The notes under the pieces were generated by a model, which did not search any database, was not told where the DNA came from, and was given only the letters and a program-made list of their open reading frames with translations. This document shows, in pieces, positions 8,680-16,648 of a DNA stretch of 64,000 nucleotides. Where the stretch lies: positions 186,001-250,000 of the forward strand of contig NZ_JAAKGT010000002.1 in the NCBI RefSeq assembly GCF_011043625.1. Direction: 5' to 3'. The position numbers and the translations under genes were made by a program. Position 1 is the first letter of the stretch. Every line of letters starts with the position of its first letter. Source of the DNA: Caulobacter sp. 602-2. Its GTDB lineage: Bacteria > Pseudomonadota > Alphaproteobacteria > Caulobacterales > Caulobacteraceae.

Positions 8680-8756
8680 CGCCAGGCCCTTTGACGAGTC
8701 GCCGTGCCGACGACGCCTTCCGTCTGGACCCGGAGCGCAAGCGTGGCAAGTCGCAC

Positions 8757-8895
8757 AGGATCCTCCCCCTGAAGGGGGAGGTGTCGGCGAAGCCGACGGA
8801 GGGGGATGTGACTGCAATCATCCAGGACGAACAGTCCTCAGCAGGACCTTCCCCCTCCGGCCATCCGGGCCACCTCCCCCTTCAGGGGGAGGATC
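8757..8895. repeat. palindromic intergenic repeat
   Basis: Two mirrored copies of a CCTCCCCCTGAAGGGGGAGG hairpin, with associated GTCGGCGAAGCCGAC and GGCCATCCGGGCC stems, frame about 140 bp between the YeiH-type and TetR genes. The TetR reading frame ends inside the right-hand hairpin (stop 8882-8884), so the repeat supplies its last codons. Confidence 0.75.
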
Positions 8896-9487
8896 TTTTC
8901 ACCGCCACCAGCGCCGAGATGTACGCCTCCATCAGCCGCACCAGTTCGTCCTCCAGCGCCTGGGGGTCCAGCGCCAGGCCCGGCTCGGCGGCCGCCGCCC
9001 GCAGCAGGCCGACGGCGGCGTGGGTCAGGACGAAGGCCGACTCCGGCGTCAGGTCGATCTGCAGCCGGGCCTTGCCCGCGATCGAGGCCAGGAAGGCCTG
9101 GTGGTGCGCCTCCAGCACCGCGTCTCCCCGATGGAACAGCGCGCCGAGCAAGGCCTGCCGCGTGGCCGGCGAGCCCTCGAAGCCGTTCATCAGCGCCCGC
9201 ACGATCGGCCGCACGCTGCCCAGATCCGGCCGCTCGATCAGGGTGTCGGCGATCGCGTCGCGCACCGCGCTGGTCCGCCGCTGCGCCAAGGCCGCCAGGA
9301 TGTCCTGCTTGTCGGCGAAGTACTGATAGACCGTGCCGACGCTGACCCCCGCCCGCTCGGCCACGTGATTGGTGGTCAGCCGGTCCGCCCCGCCGCTCTC
9401 CAGAAGCTGAAAGGCCGCGTCGAGAATGGCGTCGACGGTGACCTGCGCCCGTCCCTGGCTCGGCGATCGCCGTTTCTTTTCAGTCAC
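8882..9487 (-). CDS. TetR-family transcriptional regulator
   Basis: 201 residues. An N-terminal TetR DNA-binding domain is seen at about residues 17-63, including ILDAAFQLLES and the helix-turn-helix core AERAGVSVGTVYQYFADK. A helical C-terminal ligand domain of unknown specificity follows. GTG 9487 is the most likely start, because upstream in-frame codons encode a cysteine-rich stretch unlike TetR proteins. The last codons lie within an intergenic repeat. It is divergent from the MpaB/Lcp-type oxygenase with 127 bp between, so it probably regulates that gene. Confidence 0.88.
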   Translation of the reverse strand: MTEKKRRSPSQGRAQVTVDAILDAAFQLLESGGADRLTTNHVAERAGVSVGTVYQYFADKQDILAALAQRRTSAVRDAIADTLIERPDLGSVRPIVRALMNGFEGSPATRQALLGALFHRGDAVLEAHHQAFLASIAGKARLQIDLTPESAFVLTHAAVGLLRAAAAEPGLALDPQALEDELVRLMEAYISALVAVKRSSP

Positions 9488-9614
9488 TTGCCATCGCCCT
9501 CCGCGCCCTCGCCGCACCGAGAGGCAAGGCGAGTAGGAACATGAGCAATGCTTACATACGCTTGAGGCCGAGAATAGGTCCCTCCCCCCGGGGAGCGGAC
9601 CGGAAGGAGCCCAG

Positions 9615-10934
9615 ATGATCCGTCCCATCGACGAAGTCCGCGCCCGCGTCGCCTCGCAGAAGACCCTGCTGCCGGGCTTCTACGGCAAGATCGACTTCGA
9701 CCGCACGCCCGAGCGCTTCACCGAGGACCCCAGCGTGGCCGTCGCCCGCGACCGCAACCCGCTGGGCGTGTCGGTCAGCCAGGACGACCTCGACCGCGTG
9801 CGCGCCTACACCATGCTGGGCGACATCGTCGCCGACGCCTACGCCGCCCTGATCCCGCAATACGGCTTCCGCCGGCTGATCGACATGCTGGTCGCCGCGT
9901 GCGAGCGCGGGATCGAGGCCGTGCCCGACGCGCCGCCGGAACTGGCGGCCTTCATCGCCGAGATGGAGGCGCGCCCCGACTGGATCGACATGGACCTGGT
10001 GCGCGAGGGCCAACGGCTGGACCGCAACGCCGCCGCCCACCTTGGCCCCTTCGCCATTCGCGGCGCGTTCGTGGCCACCTTCCTCAACAAGTACTCGGCC
10101 CTGCCCATGGCCCTGACCGGGACCCTGGGCGCGGAAACCGCCGCCAAGCGGGTCAACGAGACGGCCGCCTTCTTCACGACGACACTGCTGCCGGGCTCGC
10201 TGGAACGGCATGGCGAAGGCTTCAAGGCCGCGGCCATGGTGCGGCTGATGCACTCGATGGTGCGTTTCAACGCCCTGCGCTCGGGCCGGTGGGACAGCGC
10301 CGTCTACGGCGTGCCGATCCCGCAGGTCGACCAGATGCCGGCCGGCCTGATCCCGATCTTCCTGATGTCGTTCCAGATGCTGCGCAAGGGCCGCCGTCGG
10401 TTCACCCCGGCCGAACGGGCCAAGGTCGAGCTGGCGCGCTACCGCTGCTTCCTGCTGGGCCTGCCGCAGGATCTGCTGTCCGATACGCCCGAGGGGATCG
10501 TGCGGATGATGACGGCCCGCGACAGCACGCTTCGCCGGGGCTTCGACGACGAAACCTGCGGCGCGCTGATCCGCGCCACCCTCGACGCCTACCTGCCGCC
10601 GGACGAAAGCCCCGCCAACCGCCTGCACGACCGCGTCGAGCGCCGTTTCGCCAAGGCCTTCTTCCTGCGTCACTTCATGCGCGGCGACCGCGCGCGGGCC
10701 GCCGGCATGGGCATCGAGGTCAGCCCGGCCGACGGGGCGGTGTTCATCGCCGTCGCCCTGCTGGTGACGCTGCAGATGAAGGCCTTCGACCTGGCCGATC
10801 GCGTGCCCGTGCTGCGCGACGTCGCCGACGCGGCCATGGTCCATCGGATCCGGGGACTGCTGAAGCGCTACGGCCACGCCGAGTTCACGACGGACGCGGC
10901 GAACTATCGGCCGACGAACGCGAAGGCGGCTTAG
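9615..10934 (+). CDS. MpaB / latex-clearing-protein family haem oxygenase (DUF2236)
   Basis: 439 residues, all-helical, of the ER-bound oxygenase mpaB / rubber oxygenase (Lcp) family. Spacing matches Lcp: R179, T183 in RVNETAAFF and H213 in VRLMHSMVRF are 4 and 30 residues apart, as are Arg164, Thr168 and the haem ligand His198 in Streptomyces Lcp as I remember it. The Lcp Lys beside that Thr is Glu here, and the Lcp catalytic Glu appears replaced by a hydrophobic residue, so polyisoprene cleavage is unlikely. No signal peptide is evident. It is divergent from a TetR gene that probably controls it. The substrate is unknown. Confidence 0.8.
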   Translation: MIRPIDEVRARVASQKTLLPGFYGKIDFDRTPERFTEDPSVAVARDRNPLGVSVSQDDLDRVRAYTMLGDIVADAYAALIPQYGFRRLIDMLVAACERGIEAVPDAPPELAAFIAEMEARPDWIDMDLVREGQRLDRNAAAHLGPFAIRGAFVATFLNKYSALPMALTGTLGAETAAKRVNETAAFFTTTLLPGSLERHGEGFKAAAMVRLMHSMVRFNALRSGRWDSAVYGVPIPQVDQMPAGLIPIFLMSFQMLRKGRRRFTPAERAKVELARYRCFLLGLPQDLLSDTPEGIVRMMTARDSTLRRGFDDETCGALIRATLDAYLPPDESPANRLHDRVERRFAKAFFLRHFMRGDRARAAGMGIEVSPADGAVFIAVALLVTLQMKAFDLADRVPVLRDVADAAMVHRIRGLLKRYGHAEFTTDAANYRPTNAKAA

Positions 10935-10936
10935 AA

Positions 10937-11041
10937 GACCCCCTCAGTCGCTTCGCGACAGCTCCCCCAGAGGGGGAGCATCTAAGGCGCCAAGATCCTC
11001 CCCCTTTTTGGGGGAGGTGGCCCGAAGGGCCGGAGGGGGCC
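10937..11041. repeat. composite two-hairpin intergenic repeat (reference copy)
   Basis: About 105 bp between convergent genes. CCCCCTCAGTCGCTTCGCGA and a CTCCCCCAGAGGGGGAG hairpin are joined by a short spacer (AAGGCGCCAAGAT) to a CCTCCCCCTTTTTGGGGGAGG hairpin and a GGCCCGAAGGGCC stem. The 46348 copy is nearly identical in reverse complement, including the spacer. Confidence 0.85.
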
Positions 11042-11055
11042 GCCGCCAGGCGGCC

Positions 11056-11259
11056 TCAGTCCGCGTCGTCGAAATCCTCTTCGCCCGACGTCTCCTCGTC
11101 GCCGGTCAGGGCGGTGTCGAGGCTGTCGATGATCTCGTCCATCTGCTCGGAGGTGATCGAGACGTAGATCGCCTCGCCGCCGACCGCCGAGACCAGCAGG
11201 CGGTAGCCGTCTTCGGTCTCCTGCAGGGAGAAGGTTTCCAGGGGCTGCAGCTTGGCCAT
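11056..11259 (-). CDS. small acidic conserved hypothetical protein (67 aa)
   Basis: 67 residues: a folded-looking N-terminal part (TFSLQETEDGYRLLVSAVGG, then IYVSITSEQMDEIIDSL) and a strongly acidic tail (DEETSGEEDFDDAD). It is probably cytoplasmic, with no motif that I recognise. The good coding pattern and absence of a better frame on either strand support a real gene. It may share a short transcript with the TetR gene upstream (73 bp gap), but nothing links their functions. Confidence 0.65.
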   Translation of the reverse strand: MAKLQPLETFSLQETEDGYRLLVSAVGGEAIYVSITSEQMDEIIDSLDTALTGDEETSGEEDFDDAD

Positions 11260-11332
11260 GGCGGCGTCTTTCGTCTGGGGAATGCGAGGCGGGGATGTAG
11301 GCCCGAGACGCCGTCAGTTCAACGGACGTCCT

Positions 11333-11974
11333 TCATCCCACGCCCTTCAGCACCCCGCGCCGCAACAGCGAGATGTGGCAGGCGATCAGCACTTCGCGCT
11401 CCACCCACGGGAAGTCGGGGCGAGCGATCAGCAGCGACACCAGGCCGTGCAGCCCCGCCCACAGGGTCTGGGTCATGCGCTGGACGTCGTCGTCATGGGT
11501 CAGGCCCGCGTCGCGCATCTCGGCCACGATCTCGGCGAAGCGCTGGAAGGCGCCGATGCCGGCCATCATCGGCCGGTCGCCGACCCGTTCCTTGTAGGTC
11601 CCGTCCAGGCCCTTCTCGACCATGAAGGCCACGCGGTAGGCGTCGGGGTTCTGCAGGCCGAAGTCGACATAGACCCGCAGGGCCTTCTCGAAGCACTGGG
11701 TCGTCGGGATGAAGTCGGCCCGCGCCGCCTCCATGCGCTCGACCAGAATGGCGAAGGCGCGGATACACAGCTCGGCGGTGATGTCGTCCTTGGTGGCGAA
11801 ATAGGCGTAGAGCGCCGGCTGCGAGATGCCGACCGCCTCGGCGATCTGCCGCGTCGAGACCGTGTGCAGCCCCTTGGCGCTGAACAGCTTCAGCGCCGCA
11901 TCCAGGATCTCCTCGCGGCGCTCGGCGCCCTGGCCCTTGGGCTTGCGGGGGGAACGGACTTTAAGCGCGGTCAT
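11333..11974 (-). CDS. TetR-family repressor of the adjacent RND efflux pair
   Basis: 213 residues with an N-terminal TetR domain: EILDAALKLFSAKGLHTVS followed by the HTH core EAVGISQPALYAYFATK. A long ligand-binding half follows. ATG 11974 has a strong AAAGGAGGGACG ribosome site. It is divergent from the membrane-fusion protein gene, and a 27-bp near-palindrome at 12021-12047 lies between them, only 46 bp from its own start and abutting the efflux gene start. It therefore probably represses both itself and the pump. The inducer is unknown. Confidence 0.92.
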   Translation of the reverse strand: MTALKVRSPRKPKGQGAERREEILDAALKLFSAKGLHTVSTRQIAEAVGISQPALYAYFATKDDITAELCIRAFAILVERMEAARADFIPTTQCFEKALRVYVDFGLQNPDAYRVAFMVEKGLDGTYKERVGDRPMMAGIGAFQRFAEIVAEMRDAGLTHDDDVQRMTQTLWAGLHGLVSLLIARPDFPWVEREVLIACHISLLRRGVLKGVG

Positions 11975-12020
11975 CGTCCCTCCTTTCCGTGTTCGGCCCG
12001 TCTTGACAACCCACAATAAT

Positions 12021-12047
12021 CGATCAGTGATAACTTATCACCGATCG
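12021..12047. promoter_or_regulatory. TetR operator over the efflux promoter
   Basis: The two 13-bp arms around a central C (12034) match at 12 of 13 positions: CGATC-A-GTGATAA on the left and TTATCAC-C-GATCG on the right. A TTGACA hexamer at 12003-12008 could be the -35 box of the efflux genes, with the operator covering the -10 region. This is the expected layout for repression by the divergent TetR protein. Confidence 0.8.
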
Positions 12048-12065
12048 ATGACGAGGGCGAGGGCA

Positions 12066-13175
12066 ATGGACGGCGCGCGTGCTGGATACGGAGGCGTGTT
12101 GCTGCTGACGGCGCTGGCGACCGCGACGGGCCTGATGCTGGCGGCCTGCGGCGGCAAGGCCGACACGCCCCAGGCTGCGCCCCTGCCCGCCGTCGAGGCG
12201 GTCACCGTCGGCGCGCCCGGAACCGCCTCGGAACTGACCGCCTCTGGCACGCTGCAGCGCCGCCGCGAGATGGCGCTGTCGTTCCGCATTCCCGGCGTGC
12301 TGACCCGCATGAGCGTCGAGGCCGGCGATCAGGTCCGCGCCGGACAGGCCCTGGCCGCCATCGATCCGGCCGGCGTCGACGCCCGCCAGACCCAGGCCGC
12401 CGCCGACCTCGAGCGGGCCCGCCGCGACGCCGATCGCGCCCGCAAGCTCTATGCGAGCGGCTTCGTGGCCAAGGCCCGGCTGGACGACGCCGAAAGCGCG
12501 CTGAAGGCGGCCCAGGCCGCCCATGCGGGCGCGGCCTTCGACCGGCGCTGGGCCGCCCTCGCCTCGCCCGTCTCAGGCGTGGTTCTGGCCCGCACGGCCC
12601 AGGCCGGCGAGGTGGTGGCCGCCGGCCAGACGGTGCTAACCGTGGCCGACCTGTCGAGCCCCCTGGTGCTTCGCCTGCCCCTGCCCGCCCGCGATGCGGC
12701 GCGGGTGAAGGTGGGGTCGAGCGCCGCCGTCACCGCCGACGCCCTGCCCGGCCAGACCCTGACCGGCGTCGTCACGCGCCTGGGCCAGGCCGCGGACGCG
12801 CGCACCGGCGCGGTGACGGTCGAGATCGAGATCCAGGCTCCGCCGCAACTGAAGAGCGGCCAGATCGCCGCCGCCCGCCTGCAGGCCCCGGCCGCGGAAG
12901 CCGCCGCCCGCACCGAATTCGTCCGCATCCCGGCCGAGGCCCTGCTGGAAGCCTCGGGCGACAAGGCCGCCGTGCTGCGTCTGGACGGCGCGGTGGCGCG
13001 CCGCACCAATGTCCGCTTCGGCGGCTTCGACGGCGACGACGCCCTGGTGGCGGGCCTGGCGGCCGGGGCGCGCGTGGTCACGGCCGGCGCCGGTTTCGTC
13101 TCCGACGGCGAGAGGGTCGCCGTGGTCGATCCTCGCGCCCTGGCCGCCCCCGCCCGCAAGGTCGCCGGCCAATGA
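12066..13175 (+). CDS. RND efflux periplasmic adaptor (membrane fusion) lipoprotein
   Basis: 369 residues of the HlyD/AcrA adaptor family. The signal ends in a lipobox (LMLAACGGK). A barrel-sandwich/lipoyl region (SFRIPGVLTRMSVEAGDQVRAGQAL) is followed by a helical hairpin (about residues 100-160, with KLYASGFVAKARLDDAESAL) and beta-barrel and membrane-proximal domains. It would join the inner-membrane pump to an outer-membrane channel. ATG 12066 has GAGGGCGAGGGCA upstream; an in-frame ATG at 12048 touches the operator and lacks a ribosome site. Its stop overlaps the permease start (ATGA). No outer-membrane factor is nearby. Confidence 0.92.
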   Translation: MDGARAGYGGVLLLTALATATGLMLAACGGKADTPQAAPLPAVEAVTVGAPGTASELTASGTLQRRREMALSFRIPGVLTRMSVEAGDQVRAGQALAAIDPAGVDARQTQAAADLERARRDADRARKLYASGFVAKARLDDAESALKAAQAAHAGAAFDRRWAALASPVSGVVLARTAQAGEVVAAGQTVLTVADLSSPLVLRLPLPARDAARVKVGSSAAVTADALPGQTLTGVVTRLGQAADARTGAVTVEIEIQAPPQLKSGQIAAARLQAPAAEAAARTEFVRIPAEALLEASGDKAAVLRLDGAVARRTNVRFGGFDGDDALVAGLAAGARVVTAGAGFVSDGERVAVVDPRALAAPARKVAGQ

Positions 13176-16100
13176 ACTTCAACCTGGCCGCCTTCGCGGT
13201 AAAGCGCTGGCAGTTCACCATCGTCGCCTTCGGCCTGCTGGTCATGCTGGGCGTCAACGCCCTGATGACCGTGCCCCGGTCGGAGGACCCGCACTTCCCC
13301 ATCCCGATCGTGCTGATCCGCGCCGTGCTGCCCGGGGCCGAGCCGGCCGAGATGGAACAGCTGGTCGCCGACCCGATCGAAACGGCGGTCTACGGCCTGG
13401 ACAGCATCGACAAGGTCGAGAGCACCAGCCTCGACGGCGCGGCCGTCGTGCGGGTGTTCTTCACCTGGGACGTCGATCCCGAGCGCAAGTTCGACCAGGT
13501 GGTTCGCGAGGTGAACGCCATCCGCGGCAGCCTGCCGGCCGGCCTGCAGCGGCTGGACATCGAGCGGGTTCGCACCACCGAAGTCGCCATCGTCCAGGTC
13601 GCCCTGGTCAGCGACAGCCTGCCGATGCGCCGCCTGGAAAAGGCGGCCGATCGCCTGTCCGAGCGCCTGGATCGCGTGCCGGGCGTGCGCCAGACCCGCT
13701 ATTACGGCGCGCCGGCCTCCGAAGTGCGTGTGTCGCTCGACCTGGCCCGGCTTTCGGCCCTCAAGCTGCCTGCCTCCAGCGTCGCCGACGCCCTGCGCGC
13801 GGCGGGGGCCGAGGCGCCGATCGGCGCGGTCCAGGCCGGCGCCCGGCGCTTCAACGTCAAGTCCGGCGGAGCCTTCCGCTCGCTGGACGCCGTCAAGGAC
13901 ACCCCCGTCCGCTCGGTCGGCGGCCAGGTGGTGCGAGTGCGCGACGTCGCCGACGTGGCCTGGGCCCAGGAAGAGCCGACCCACGTCACCCGGTTCGACG
14001 GCAAGCGGGCGGTGTTCATCGCCGTCACCCAGAAGGACGGCCAGGACGTCGGCAAGATCACCAAGGCCGTCGAGGCGGTGCTCGACGACTACGAGAAGGC
14101 GCTGCCCGCCGGGGTGAAACTCGACCGCGGCTTCGTGCAGGCCCGCAACGTCGAACACCGGCTGCACAACCTGCTGCGCGATTTCGGCCTGGCCTTGCTG
14201 CTGGTGCTGATCACCCTGCTGCCGCTGGGTCCGCGCGCGGGCCTGGTGGTGATGGTGTCGATCCCGCTTTCCCTGCTGATCGGCCTGTCGCTGATCCAGG
14301 CCTTCGGCTTCACGCTGAACCAGCTGTCGATCGCCGGCTTCGTGCTGGCGCTGGGGCTGCTGGTCGACGACAGCATCGTCATCACCGAGAACATCGCCCG
14401 CCGGATCCGCGAGGGCGAGGAGCGCACGGCCGCGGCGATCAACGGCGCGGGCCAGATCGCCCTGGCGGTGATCGGCTGCACGGCCACCCTGATGCTGGCC
14501 TTCCTGCCGCTGATGGCCTTGCCGGCCGGATCGGGGGCCTACATCCGCTCGCTGCCGGTGACGGTGCTGTGCACGGTCGGCGCCTCGCTCTTCGTTTCGC
14601 TGACCATCATCCCGTTCCTGGCCAGCCGGGTGCTGGACAAGCATTCCGATCCCGAGGGCAACCGCCTGCTGCAGGCGGTCAACCGCGTGATCCACACCGT
14701 CTACCGCCCCGTGCTGCACCACGCGCTGGCGCGGCCATGGCTGGCGCTGGGCCTGATGCTGGCCCTGTGCGCCACGGCGGTTCCGATGCTGCAGGCGGCC
14801 GGCTCCAGCCTGTTCCCCGCCGCCGAGACGCCGCAGTTCCTGGTCCGCGTGACCACGCCCGACGGCTCGTCCCTGGCCCGCACCGACCAGGCCCTGCGCT
14901 ATGTCGACCAGCGCCTGGCCAAGGAGCCCGACATCGTCTGGCGCGCCGCCAACCTGGGGCGCGGCAATCCGCAGGTTTTCTACAACCAGTCCCAGCGCGA
15001 AAGCGCGGTGACCTATGGCGAGATGTTCGTCAGCCTCAAGCGCTGGGAGCCGGGCAAGAGCGAGGAACTGCTCGACCGCCTGCGCGCCGACTTCGCCCGC
15101 TATCCTGGCGCGCGGATCAGCGTCGAGGTGTTCGAGAACGGCCCGCCGATCGAGGCGCCCGTGGCCGTGCGCATCACCGGTCGCAATCTGGAGGTGCTGA
15201 AAGCCCTGGCCGTGCGCGCCGAGGCGATCCTGAAGAGCACGCCGGGCACGCGCGACGTCGGCAACCCCGTGCGCCTGGACCGCACCGATCTCGACCTCGG
15301 CATAGACGAGGCCAAGGCCGCCGCCATGGGCGTGCCGGCGGGCGCGGCCCGGCGCGTGGCGCGCCTGGCGCTGTCGGGCGAGGAGACCGGCCGCTTCCGC
15401 GACCCCGACGGCGACGACTACGCCGTCAAGGTGCGCCTGCCGATGAGCCAGGTCGACGGCGCCGACCGCAACGCCCTGTCGGCCCTGTCGGGCGTCTATG
15501 TGCCGACCGCCGACGGCGAGGCCGCCCCGCTGTCGGCCATCGCCACGCCCAGCCTGAGGTCCAGTCCCGCCCGCATCGACCGCTTCGACCGCGAGCGGAC
15601 GGTGACCGTCACCGCCTTCGTCCGGACCGGCTACCTGACCGACAACGTCACCAAGGACGTCCTGGCGCGGCTTGAGAAGGAGCTGCCCATGCCGCCGGGC
15701 TACGCGCTCAGCCTGGGCGGCCAGGCCGAGGCCCAGTCGGAAAGCTTCGCGGGCCTGGGGGCCGCGGTGATGGTGGCGGTGTTCGGGATCCTGGCGGTGC
15801 TGGTCCTGGAGTTCCGCAAGTTCAAGACTGCGCTGGTCGTGGCCGGCATCATCCCGTTCGGGATCTTCGGCGCGGCGGCCGCCCTGTGGCTGACCGGCAA
15901 TTCCCTGTCGTTCACGGCGACCATCGGCCTGATCGCCCTCATCGGCATCGAGATCAAGAACTCGATCCTGCTGGTCGACTTCACCGAGCAGCTGCGGCGC
16001 GAGGGGATGAACCTGCACGACGCCATCGAGAAGGCCGGCGAGGTGCGCTTCCTGCCGGTGCTGCTGACCTCGGCGACGGCGATCGGCGGCCTGCTGCCGC

Positions 16101-16246
16101 TGGCCCTCGAACGCTCGGGCCTCTATTCGCCGCTGGCCATCGCCATCATCGGCGGCCTGGTGACCTCGACGGTGCTGTCGCGGGTGGCGACGCCGGTGAT
16201 GTACTGGCTGACGGCGCGCGGCGAGACGAAGGGCGCGGCCGCCTGA
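13172..16246 (+). CDS. RND-family multidrug efflux permease (AcrB type)
   Basis: 1024 residues, full length for AcrB/AcrF-type proton-driven pumps. The first transmembrane helix follows VKRWQFTIVAFGLLVM, and the porter domain begins with VPRSEDPHFPIPIVLIRAVLPGA. TM4 has the proton-relay acidic pair in LGLLVDDSIVITENI, and the second half repeats the fold (TIGLIALIGIEIKNSILLVDF). It should form an inner-membrane trimer. It is translationally coupled to the adaptor gene by a 4-nt overlap and controlled by the divergent TetR. The drug range is unknown. Confidence 0.95.
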   Translation: MNFNLAAFAVKRWQFTIVAFGLLVMLGVNALMTVPRSEDPHFPIPIVLIRAVLPGAEPAEMEQLVADPIETAVYGLDSIDKVESTSLDGAAVVRVFFTWDVDPERKFDQVVREVNAIRGSLPAGLQRLDIERVRTTEVAIVQVALVSDSLPMRRLEKAADRLSERLDRVPGVRQTRYYGAPASEVRVSLDLARLSALKLPASSVADALRAAGAEAPIGAVQAGARRFNVKSGGAFRSLDAVKDTPVRSVGGQVVRVRDVADVAWAQEEPTHVTRFDGKRAVFIAVTQKDGQDVGKITKAVEAVLDDYEKALPAGVKLDRGFVQARNVEHRLHNLLRDFGLALLLVLITLLPLGPRAGLVVMVSIPLSLLIGLSLIQAFGFTLNQLSIAGFVLALGLLVDDSIVITENIARRIREGEERTAAAINGAGQIALAVIGCTATLMLAFLPLMALPAGSGAYIRSLPVTVLCTVGASLFVSLTIIPFLASRVLDKHSDPEGNRLLQAVNRVIHTVYRPVLHHALARPWLALGLMLALCATAVPMLQAAGSSLFPAAETPQFLVRVTTPDGSSLARTDQALRYVDQRLAKEPDIVWRAANLGRGNPQVFYNQSQRESAVTYGEMFVSLKRWEPGKSEELLDRLRADFARYPGARISVEVFENGPPIEAPVAVRITGRNLEVLKALAVRAEAILKSTPGTRDVGNPVRLDRTDLDLGIDEAKAAAMGVPAGAARRVARLALSGEETGRFRDPDGDDYAVKVRLPMSQVDGADRNALSALSGVYVPTADGEAAPLSAIATPSLRSSPARIDRFDRERTVTVTAFVRTGYLTDNVTKDVLARLEKELPMPPGYALSLGGQAEAQSESFAGLGAAVMVAVFGILAVLVLEFRKFKTALVVAGIIPFGIFGAAAALWLTGNSLSFTATIGLIALIGIEIKNSILLVDFTEQLRREGMNLHDAIEKAGEVRFLPVLLTSATAIGGLLPLALERSGLYSPLAIAIIGGLVTSTVLSRVATPVMYWLTARGETKGAAA

Positions 16247-16283
16247 CGGCGACGCGCCCTCCCCGGTCTCGACGGCCTTGCGA

Positions 16284-16589
16284 TTAGCGGATGCGGATGC
16301 GGATCGGCACGTCGATGAACGAGCCGGCGCGGCTCTTGCCGTCCGGCCCCAGCAGGTCGACCTGGATCTGCGAGGCCATCTGCAGGGCGGCGTCGCCGAC
16401 GCCCAGGTCACGGGGGCTTTCGGCCTGGACGCTGCAGTCGGAAAGGCCGCCGTTCGACTTCACCATGCAGCTGAGCAGGGCGACGGCTTCGCGCGGTTGC
16501 GCCACCTGGACCACGCGGGCCTGCGGCTCGGCCGGCATGACCGGAGCGGCGGTGGTGACGGCGGCGGCGAGAACGAACGAAGCGATCAC
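16284..16589 (-). CDS. secreted protein with TonB C-terminal-like domain
   Basis: 101 residues: a short signal peptide (SFVLAAAVTTAAPVMP) then one domain with SCMVKSNGGLSDCSVQAE, GVGDAALQMA and a closing FIDVPIRIRIR. This matches the pattern of small TonB C-terminal-like domains, with two cysteines that could form a disulfide. It lacks the TonB membrane anchor and proline linker, so it is not a TonB. It starts at GTG 16589 with AGGGA about 8 nt upstream. The TPR-like gene is just upstream on the same strand (59 bp), so the two may share a transcript. Confidence 0.7.
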   Translation of the reverse strand: MIASFVLAAAVTTAAPVMPAEPQARVVQVAQPREAVALLSCMVKSNGGLSDCSVQAESPRDLGVGDAALQMASQIQVDLLGPDGKSRAGSFIDVPIRIRIR

Positions 16590-16648
16590 TGTATCATCCC
16601 TATGGTCTTGTCGGATGTCCCGTCAGGGCGTCCGCGTTTCATTTCGGG

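Noticed and set aside
12449..16411. 1320-residue open frame on the minus strand across the RND permease
   Set aside because: It is antisense to a well-supported AcrB-type gene. Its product is a Gln/Arg/His-rich low-complexity string typical of shadow frames in high-GC DNA.
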